DNA of 64,000 bases from Erpobdella octoculata (taxonomy: Eukaryota > Annelida > Clitellata > Hirudinida > Erpobdellidae), in the NCBI GenBank assembly GCA_963978895.1, contig OZ022238.1, positions 22,905,784 to 22,969,783 of the forward strand, written 5' to 3'. The notes below the pieces were generated by a model, which made no database searches, was not told where the DNA came from, and saw nothing but the letters and a program-made list of their open reading frames with translations. Both the position numbers and the translations under genes were made by a program. Each line of letters begins with the position of its first letter. Position 1 is the first letter of the stretch. Shown one piece after another: positions 56,690 to 64,000 of the stretch.

Positions 56690-57084
56690 ACCAAATGATG
56701 ATTACATTGTGTTTTGTTGACTAGATCTGACTGATGTTACGCAACAAGAAAATATATATTGACATAGACCATATGTTTAATCTAAAAGAACCAAAAGTCG
56801 ATTTATAAAAGAACTCCTGTTTATTAAAACTAAACAGATTGTTTTTAAATTTTTGTTTCGTAAAAAGTAACTCCAAGGCTTTTAACCGTTTTAGAGAAAC
56901 CAATCAAGGCGTCATGTTTTGGCATTTTTACGCTTTTCATCACTGCTGAAAAAACTAAGCTTTGTCGTGGGATCAAGACATGTTGCTAAGACACAAACTT
57001 TGTTTTATTTAAATTCAGGAAATTGGGTTGTCAGGTCTTTCAACATTTTAACAGAATAAGTTCCTAAACTTGTTTTTTTCGTTG
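56690..57084. other. AT-rich non-coding stretch
   Basis: No gene or repeat recognised. Confidence 0.45.
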
Positions 57085-57089
57085 CGTGT

Positions 57090-57333
57090 TCAAAAGGTCA
57101 AATGAAGAGTGATGATTTTTTTTTCTATAAAATTCCACTGATTCGGAGTTAACGTCGCAATGTCATTTTCAAGCGAATGAAACCCTATATTCTTCTGTTG
57201 CTCCCGTAGACGTTCCAACATGTAAAATGTACTGTTCCATCGTGTCTGGACATCATGGATATGTCGGTGCTGTGGATATGGTCCTGCATCAATGTCAGCA
57301 TTTTGTAAACTTAATTGGATTCTCTTCAATGTC
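57090..57333 (-). pseudogene. hAT transposase fragment
   Basis: On -: HDVQTRWNSTFYMLERLREQ followed by ENDIATLTPNQWNFIEK. D-V-x-T-R-W-N-S-T-x-x-M-L-E-R-L is a hallmark of hAT transposases (the RNase-H-like core before the dimerisation domain). Upstream the gene is replaced by the GTGA array; downstream it ends at TGA near 57090. Its first 121 bp are repeated at 58883-59003. Confidence 0.75.
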
Positions 57334-58882
57334 AGTGAGTGAGTGAGTGAGTGAGTGAGTGAGTGAGTGAGTGAGTGAGTGAGTGAGTGAGTGAGTGAGT
57401 GAGTGAGTGAGTGAGTGAGTGAGTGAGTGAGTGAGTGAGTGAGTGAGTGAGTGAGTGAGTGAGTGAGTGAGTGAGTGAGTGAGTGAGTGAGTGAGTGAGT
57501 GAGTGAGTGAGTGAGTGAGTGAGTGAGTGAGTGAGTGAGTGAGTGAGTGAGTGAGTGAGTGAGTGAGTGAGTGAGTGAGTGAGTGAGTGAGTGAGTGAGT
57601 GAGTGAGTGAGTGAGTGAGTGAGTGAGTGAGTGAGTGAGTGAGTGAGTGAGTGAGTGAGTGAGTGAGTGAGTGAGTGAGTGAGTGAGTGAGTGAGTGAGT
57701 GAGTGAGTGAGTGAGTGAGTGAGTGAGTGAGTGAGTGAGTGAGTGAGTGAGTGAGTGAGTGAGTGAGTGAGTGAGTGAGTGAGTGAGTGAGTGAGTGAGT
57801 GAGTGAGTGAGTGAGTGAGTGAGTGAGTGAGTGAGTGAGTGAGTGAGTGAGTGAGTGAGTGAGTGAGTGAGTGAGTGAGTGAGTGAGTGAGTGAGTGAGT
57901 GAGTGAGTGAGTGAGTGAGTGAGTGAGTGAGTGAGTGAGTGAGTGAGTGAGTGAGTGAGTGAGTGAGTGAGTGAGTGAGTGAGTGAGTGAGTGAGTGAGT
58001 GAGTGAGTGAGTGAGTGAGTGAGTGAGTGAGTGAGTGAGTGAGTGAGTGAGTGAGTGAGTGAGTGAGTGAGTGAGTGAGTGAGTGAGTGAGTGAGTGAGT
58101 GAGTGAGTGAGTGAGTGAGTGAGTGAGTGAGTGAGTGAGTGAGTGAGTGAGTGAGTGAGTGAGTGAGTGAGTGAGTGAGTGAGTGAGTGAGTGAGTGAGT
58201 GAGTGAGTGAGTGAGTGAGTGAGTGAGTGAGTGAGTGAGTGAGTGAGTGAGTGAGTGAGTGAGTGAGTGAGTGAGTGAGTGAGTGAGTGAGTGAGTGAGT
58301 GAGTGAGTGAGTGAGTGAGTGAGTGAGTGAGTGAGTGAGTGAGTGAGTGAGTGAGTGAGTGAGTGAGTGAGTGAGTGAGTGAGTGAGTGAGTGAGTGAGT
58401 GAGTGAGTGAGTGAGTGAGTGAGTGAGTGAGTGAGTGAGTGAGTGAGTGAGTGAGTGAGTGAGTGAGTGCGTGCGTGAGTGAGTGAGTGAGTGCGTGAGT
58501 GAGTGAGTGAGTGAGTGAGTGAGTGAGTGAGTGAGTGAGTGAGTGAGTGAGTGAGTGAGTGAGTGAGTGAGTGAGTGAGTGAGTGAGTGAGTGAGTGAGT
58601 GAGTGAGTGAGTGAGTGAGTGAGTGAGTGAGTGAGTGAGTGAGTGAGTGAGTGAGTGAGTGAGTGAGTGAGTGAGTGAGTGAGTGAGTGAGTGAGTGAGT
58701 GAGTGAGTGAGTGAGTGAGTGAGTGAGTGAGTGAGTGAGTGAGTGAGTGAGTGAGTGAGTGAGTGAGTGAGTGAGTGAGTGAGTGAGTGAGTGAGTGAGT
58801 GAGTGAGTGAGTGAGTGAGTGAGTGAGTGAGTGCGTGAGTGAGTGAGTGAGTGAGTACGTGAGTGAGTGAGTGAGTGATATA
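57213..58882. repeat. 1670 bp unit A: hAT fragment plus (GTGA)n
   Basis: 121 bp of hAT sequence followed by a 1.5 kb GTGA array (57334-58878) ending in TATATT. Unit B follows directly with an identical hAT part. Variant GTGC/GTAC units occur near 58468-58494 and 58832-58860. Confidence 0.93.
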
Positions 58883-59746
58883 TTCCAACATGTAAAATGT
58901 ACTGTTCCATCGTGTCTGGACATCATGGATATGTCGGTGCTGTGGATATGGTCCTGCATCAATGTCAGCATTTTGTAAACTTAATTGGATTCTCTTCAAT
59001 GTCAGTGAGTGAGTGAGTGAGTGAGTGAGTGAGTGAGTGAGTGAGTGAGTGAGTGAGTGAGTGAGTGAGTGAGTGAGTGAGTGAGTGAGTGAGTGAGTGA
59101 GTGAGTGAGTGAGTGAGTGAGTGAGTGAGTGAGTGAGTGAGTGAGTGAGTGAGTGAGTGAGTGAGTGAGTGAGTGAGTGAGTGAGTGAGTGAGTGAGTGA
59201 GTGAGTGAGTGAGTGAGTGAGTGAGTGAGTGAGTGAGTGAGTGAGTGAGTGAGTGAGTGAGTGAGTGAGTGAGTGAGTGAGTGAGTGAGTGAGTGAGTGA
59301 GTGAGTGAGTGAGTGAGTGAGTGAGTGAGTGAGTGAGTGAGTGAGTGAGTGAGTGAGTGAGTGAGTGAGTGAGTGAGTGAGTGAGTGAGTGAGTGAGTGA
59401 GTGAGTGAGTGAGTGAGTGAGTGAGTGAGTGAGTGAGTGAGTGAGTGAGTGAGTGAGTGAGTGAGTGAGTGAGTGAGTGAGTGAGTGAGTGAGTGAGTGA
59501 GTGAGTGAGTGAGTGAGTGAGTGAGTGAGTGAGTGAGTGAGTGAGTGAGTGAGTGAGTGAGTGAGTGAGTGAGTGAGTGAGTGAGTGAGTGAGTGAGTGA
59601 GTGAGTGAGTGAGTGAGTGAGTGAGTGAGTGAGTGAGTGAGTGAGTGAGTGAGTGAGTGAGTGAGTGAGTGAGTGAGTGAGTGAGTGAGTGAGTGCGTGA
59701 GTGAGTGAGTGAGTGAGTGCGTGAGTGAGTGAGTGAGTGATATATT
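58883..59746. repeat. Unit B: duplicated hAT fragment plus shorter (GTGA)n
   Basis: 58883-59003 is identical to 57213-57333 over 121 bp. The array 59004-59740 is about half as long. It ends with the same GTGC-type variants at the same distance from TATATT as in unit A, so the repeat end was included in the duplication. Confidence 0.93.
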
Positions 59747-60974
59747 GTCACACGTTACATTAAGTCTCAGAAATAATTTATATCTATTATTTCTGCAAAT
59801 GAAGTGCTTCTGGTGAAATCGTACCAGCTTATTATTAAAGTCATAACATTATTAAATATGTTGTATTTTGTACCTTCACTGGTGAATTATAACAAACAAT
59901 TTAATCTTGTTATTGTTTTCATTGTTAAAGAATAATTCATACTTTATTGACAACATTTTCTCTGTTTTCGGCGGCCATTTTGGATTTTGTCGACCATATT
60001 AGTCTCATAATTATCATAAACAAAATAGCTTTAAAAAATAAAATTGTGTACACCAATTAAGTATATTAATGTTGTCTGATTTACAAAATAAATTAATTCA
60101 TAATTATCGGTCATAATTATCATCTTGAATTTTCAAGATGGCGGACTTATGCCACACTTTTAGTAATTCCGCCTAGTGCCGTTTTACAGCAATATGGGTC
60201 TGCTAGTGAAAAACTTTTGAACTTTGTCCTATACCAAGTGTATGCAGGTCTATATGGCAGGGCCAGGACTATCATACGTTATTGTCATTTTATTGATCTA
60301 CTTAATTGTCAATATTTGATCAAAGTATTAAAGCCCTTATATTAACTTCACCAGTCTTGATAACTTTTTTTTTAGTTTTTTTTCTAAATTGTTTTATTTA
60401 TGTTTTCAACAAATAATTCATCCAAATGAAAATACTTTGACATTTTTGGTTTTGTAATTATTCAACAACTGAAACATGGAATTAATTGCAAAAAAACTAA
60501 AAAAAACTAAAAATTCTAAATTTTTATTTCTCGTATTTGTATCAAGTTTATTTGTTAAAAATTTTAAACAAAAATAGCAAAAAATGACAATGACACAAGA
60601 CAAGTTAATTAATGACAATGACACACATTCACTACTGACCGCCACTAGCGTCAAACCCCACTCCATTGACGAAGACATTTGACAATCTGCCCAGGCTTTG
60701 ATAATTCAATTCCAGCACATCAGCAACACTGGCAACTGCGCATACGTATAGCGATTGAAAATATCTGAAATTAAGCAATTGAAACGTTAATTACATTTAT
60801 TGTTTTCAAATGTATAACCGTATAGTAAATAAATAGTGAAGAGTTATTGGTAATACAGGGATTGATTGGAAAAATATTATATTTTTTTATGTGATAGAAA
60901 TTAACTTTTTAAGCAAAAACGTAATCAAGCTAATAATTTTTCTAATAAAGTAATTTTTTAGTCGTCTGTAAATT
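59747..60974. other. Non-coding stretch
   Basis: AT-rich. GGCGGCCATTTTGGATTTTG (59970) and CAAGATGGCGGAC (60136) are short GC islands in opposite orientation around TCATAATTATCAT words, possibly the ends of a small repeat. A weak hydrophobic frame at 60418-60678 is not supported as a gene. Confidence 0.4.
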
Positions 60975-60980
60975 TTTATT
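60975..60980 (-). promoter_or_regulatory. Candidate polyadenylation signal of the cysteine-rich gene
   Basis: AATAAA on -, about 85 bp after the stop codon at 61063. Confidence 0.5.
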
Positions 60981-61062
60981 ACAGTTGTCCTAAAATTCTT
61001 AAAACATTAAAAAGTATTTGTGCTATTATTTTGCTAACCGTGGTTAACTGATTATTTGCTAA

Positions 61063-61268
61063 TTAGTTGTTGATTAATATTCCGACAAAATTAAAATAAT
61101 ACTTTTCAAATTCATTTTGATCTGATTTGACAAATGTTAGTCCCGGGTGGCTCATAAAATGAGAGCTTGTCTCGTTGATGCATAACTCAAGCTTTCCCGT
61201 CAAAGAATCTTGCAAAGTATCTGTTTCGTTCACGACCTTTTCAAGAGTGTTCCAAAACGTGTCAGCAT
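61063..61268 (-). CDS. Cysteine-rich putative secreted protein, last exon
   Basis: After acceptor TTTTTTTTTAAAG. Encodes ADTFWNTLEKVVNETDTLQD, then LTGKLELCINETSSHFMSHP, then DQNEFEKYYFNFVGILINN and stop TAA. Two N-E-T sequons suit an extracellular protein. The exon begins with two bases, completing the codon left by the previous exon. Family not recognised. Confidence 0.72.
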
Positions 61269-61400
61269 CTTTAAAAAAAAAAACAACTAGCTTGCGCATT
61301 TGCACATCTTTTAATTAAACATCATTAAACTAAAATTATACCTAATTACGTATAATTATGTCTGACAATAAATCTACAAAAATGATTTTAGTTAATTAAC

Positions 61401-61516
61401 CTTCCGGATGGTCACAGGCGTGATCGATGACTTTTATAAGGGCCGGTCCAAGATCACTCTGGTTTTCACAAAACCCTTCGTTAGCTTCAATGCATTCGTG
61501 AATTTTGTTTTTTATT
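61401..61516 (-). CDS. Cysteine-rich putative secreted protein, exon 3 of those visible
   Basis: Acceptor CATTTATTAG, donor GTTAAT. Encodes KNKIHECIEANEGFCENQSD then LGPALIKVIDHACDHPE, with three cysteines. One leading base and one trailing base agree with the neighbouring exons. Confidence 0.75.
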
Positions 61517-61663
61517 CTAATAAATGAAACAAATTTTATGATTATTTTGTGTAAAATGCTCAATAATTTTTTAAATGGCTTTTGAATGCATGAAACGTAG
61601 GTAAGAACAATGACAATTTAAAAATTTGTTTGTTTATTTTTATTTTATTCTCTAAAAACTTAC

Positions 61664-61778
61664 AAACATGTCTGTCCTTCTTCTTTGTAAAATGAAAACG
61701 GAAACTCAGCGATAGGATCGAGACATTTTTCAGAAATTTCATCATTGTGATCTTCGTTCTTGTAGCATTTATCCGCGG
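61664..61778 (-). CDS. Cysteine-rich putative secreted protein, exon 2 of those visible
   Basis: Acceptor ATTTTACAG, strong donor GTAAGT. Encodes DKCYKNEDHNDEISEKCLDP then AEFPFSFYKEEGQTC: three cysteines, acidic. The phases (two bases in, two out) match both neighbours. Confidence 0.75.
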
Positions 61779-62014
61779 CTGTAAAATTGTGAAATTGCAT
61801 ACATTTGCATTGCGTTTTAAGTTAAACAGCAATGCAAATTTTAAAGATTTACATCAAAAAAATTCCATCAAATAACAAGATTTTTCTTGCGCACTAAAAA
61901 GTATAAAATAGTTATCTATTAGCCTGGCAGAATTTCTAAATATTTTGTTCACATTTTGGTTAAAAAAACGTTATAACAGTTTCTAATTCTTATAAAACAA
62001 AAATCTTTGAGTGC

Positions 62015-62340
62015 ATATATAATAATATACACATCTATACATATACATATGTAAAAGGAAGCTTAATAATACATATATACACATTTATACATATACGTAT
62101 GTTAAAGGGAGCTTAATAATACATACATACATACATACACATTTATACATATACATATGTAAATAGGAGCTTAATAATACATATAAACACATTTATACAT
62201 GTAAAAGGGAGCTTAATAGTACATATATACACATTTATCATTTATACTTAAGGGATCTTAATAATATATATATAGTGTATATTATACAAATTTATAAATA
62301 TACATCTGTGAAAGGGAGCTTAACAATACAAATATACACA
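62015..62340. repeat. Degenerate ~50 bp minisatellite (CACATTTATACATATAC...GGGAGCTTAATAATACATA)
   Basis: Five to six imperfect units. The last two form part of the left palindrome arm and recur inverted at 62955-63066. Confidence 0.85.
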
Positions 62341-62407
62341 TTTATTTATCTATATATTTATATATATAAATCTCGTGTCATAGTGTTTGAAATTGAACTC
62401 CTCCGAA
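62229..62407 (+). repeat. Palindrome, left arm (179 bp)
   Basis: By eye identical, without gaps, to the reverse complement of 62888-63066. Starts ACACATTTATCATTTATACT and ends GAACTCCTCCGAA. It includes minisatellite units plus the end of the TCTCGTGTCATAG element. Confidence 0.93.
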
Positions 62408-62577
62408 ACGCCTGAACCGATTTTAATGAAATTTTTGGCGTACATTTGGTAAATCTGAGGACAGGTCCTAGGCTATTTAAAATATTTTTAAAAAATTATT
62501 TTAAAAGGTTGTTTTGGAAAAACAAAGATGTGCAATTATGTCCTTTTTTATAGGAAAATGCAAAAGATAGAAAGGCA

Positions 62578-62648
<71 letters not shown>

Positions 62649-62705
62649 ATATATGTGTATATATATTATATATATATATATGTATATGTATATATTATAT
62701 ATATG

Positions 62706-62741
<36 letters not shown>

Positions 62742-62773
62742 TTATGTGTATATATATATATATATATATTATA

Positions 62774-62804
<31 letters not shown>

Positions 62805-62930
62805 CTTTGCTATATAAGTTCATTCTCCTTTATAATGTATATAACATAAGCAACTTGAATGGATAACAAAAAAATCGGTTCAGCCGATTCGGAGGAGTTC
62901 AATTTCAAACACTATGACACGAGATTTATA
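62366..62930. mobile_element. TCTCGTGTCATAG-type element with inverted ends and a (TA)n core
   Basis: Both ends read AAATCTCGTGTCATAGTGTT inward. The core is a TA-rich tract at 62577-62804. Partial copies are at 53490 and 56322. No coding capacity; class unknown. Confidence 0.75.
62577..62804. repeat. TA-rich microsatellite
   Basis: TA units with scattered GTA and TTA variants. Confidence 0.92.
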
Positions 62931-63066
62931 TATATAAATATATAGATAAATAAATGTGTATATTTGTATTGTTAAGCTCCCTTTCACAGATGTATATTTA
63001 TAAATTTGTATAATATACACTATATATATATTATTAAGATCCCTTAAGTATAAATGATAAATGTGT
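62888..63066 (-). repeat. Palindrome, right arm (179 bp)
   Basis: Inverted partner of 62229-62407. Unrelated sequence AGGCCATGCGTTGG starts immediately after it. Confidence 0.93.
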
Positions 63067-63079
63067 AGGCCATGCGTTG

Positions 63080-63245
63080 GCTGAAATGAGCCAATAAATA
63101 ATTCTGTCTTTTATCGTCTCAATTGAGCCAATTTTTGATTTGTATTGTCTACTTTGAGCCAAAATAAGACATTTTGCATTGCAGTTGAACCAGTGGCTTT
63201 ATTTAAGCCAAATTTTGTATGGCGGGCTCATAATGAGCCAAAGTT
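63080..63245. repeat. Degenerate GAGCCAA tandem tract
   Basis: TGAGCCAA or TGAACCA occurs at 63087, 63124, 63155, 63186 and 63234, mostly 31-37 bp apart, with an inverted GGCTCA at 63225. No coding capacity recognised. Confidence 0.55.
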
Positions 63246-63581
63246 TTCCCTTTAGCAATGAATTTCATTTTTAGGTTTTATGATTTTACCTTTGTTTTTT
63301 AAAGTGAAGTTAAAATGTAATGGAAATATTACTATAGTCGTTGCTTTATCTAAAAAGCGTATATATTTAGTAAATCTTTAGCCCTAAGATTCCGCGGTGT
63401 TGAGGTTAACGAGTTTGCTCTGTAGATAAGAATTCCATCTTTTTTAAATTTTAAAACAGACGTTTTTTAATTTTTTGAATTAAGCCCATTACTACAATAA
63501 TTTTTCTATTATTTTTCGTAAATTTTAAAATAAGAAACAGCGTTTAATTACAGACTTTTTTAATTAATTGCAAATGTTTAC
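63246..63581. other. AT-rich intron sequence
   Basis: Nothing recognised. Confidence 0.4.
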
Positions 63582-63629
63582 CTTCACAGAGTTCTTTGGC
63601 CAAAGTCACTTTAGTTTGACAGACTTCCA
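63582..63629 (-). CDS. Cysteine-rich putative secreted protein, first visible exon
   Basis: 48 bp between acceptor TTATTCCAG and donor GTAAAC. Encodes EVCQTKVTLAKELCE with two cysteines, in the same spacing style as the other exons. Upstream exons, including any signal peptide, are not visible before the window end. The four exons give about 160 residues and nine cysteines. The helical, evenly spaced cysteines recall small secreted all-helical domains, but no family could be named. Confidence 0.65.
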
Positions 63630-63885
63630 CTGGAATAACAAAAGAATCAAAATTACAAATAGTTTTAAATTTTTGAAATAATTTTTAAAATTTCCAAACT
63701 ACAAAACATTTAAATAAGGCTTCAAAAAATAAGTTTTTATAAAAGAAAAAAATATATTTTAGAATGATTAGTAAAATCTAAGTATGATTTGCTTGCAAAT
63801 GTCAGATTCTATGAAAATTTATAAAAATTGAGAATTTCGACAGTTCTTGCAACAATGAAGATTTGCAACTAATATTAATTTTATA

Positions 63886-64000
63886 TTTTCATTTCATTTC
63901 ATTTCATTTCATTTCATTTCATTTCATTTCATTTCATTTCATTTCATTTCATTTCATTTCATTTCATTTCATTTCATTTCATTTCATTTCATTTCATTTC
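63886..64000. repeat. (ATTTC)n pentanucleotide array
   Basis: Pure pentanucleotides to the window edge. On the other strand the unit is GAAAT, the same as the L2-like LINE tail at 20908-20927. Confidence 0.96.

Larger units (their letters stand above)
61779..63581 (-). other. Intron of the cysteine-rich gene, holds the palindrome
   Basis: 1.8 kb intron with a ~50 bp minisatellite, the inverted-repeat element and a GAGCCA tandem tract (separate entries). Confidence 0.6.

Noticed and set aside
57090..59751. Open frames of 249-606 residues reading (THSL)n on the - strand, one running into hAT sequence
   Set aside because: (CTCA)n is stop-free in all three frames. The frames exist only because of the repeat, and the hAT end is a decayed fragment.
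60418..60678. 86-residue hydrophobic frame on -
   Set aside because: No recognisable family and no supporting signals; downstream of the cysteine-rich gene in bulk AT-rich DNA.

Overview
The window is nuclear DNA from an invertebrate metazoan. It is AT-rich and holds spliced genes with GT-AG introns, one animal neuronal gene (a synaptotagmin), and a dense mix of animal-type LINEs, hAT, ISL2EU, Copia and Helitron sequences with very long microsatellites. The phylum cannot be fixed from this window. There are no prokaryotic features.

Two host genes are supported. (1) A synaptotagmin-1-like gene on the + strand, visible as six coding exons from about 21349 to 44238. They encode the linker before C2A, both C2 domains with all ten expected Ca-binding aspartates, and the stop codon. 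The transmembrane N-terminus is upstream and not recognised here. Its introns carry most of the mobile elements between 21 and 44 kb. (2) An unrecognised cysteine-rich, probably secreted protein on the - strand, seen as four exons (63629 down to 61063) whose splice phases all agree. Its 5' end lies outside the window or is unseen.

Layout: 1-1.5 kb, simple repeats including a 0.8 kb GTGA array. 1.94-17.25 kb, one complex satellite-like array built from shuffled modules (GC-rich hairpins, a ~43 bp minisatellite, AT-rich modules), interrupted by a CR1-like LINE (7078-9119) and a complete ISL2EU DNA transposon (10698-15710) with a THAP/DDE transposase gene and a convergent SWIM/YqaJ nuclease gene. 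17.25-21 kb, degraded transposon relics and an L2-like LINE. 21.3-44.2 kb, the synaptotagmin gene, whose introns hold a Pif1-helicase fragment, an L2-like LINE split by a 4.5 kb Copia element, another L2-like LINE, a short hAT, and two copies of a restriction-like-endonuclease LINE attached to (TAC)n arrays. 45.6-57 kb, a CR1-like LINE with two ORFs, a tRNA-like SINE split by a hAT, and another CR1-like LINE. 57.1-59.7 kb, a hAT fragment plus GTGA array duplicated as a 1670 bp unit. 60.9-63.7 kb, the cysteine-rich gene, whose first visible intron contains a palindrome with 179 bp arms. The window ends in an (ATTTC)n array.

The most notable points are the intact ISL2EU element sitting in a repeat that provides its own empty site, a 70 bp exon fragment re-inserted inside that element with a 15 bp direct repeat, the RLE-LINE/(TAC)n association, the long palindrome, and the hairpin-rich modular array.
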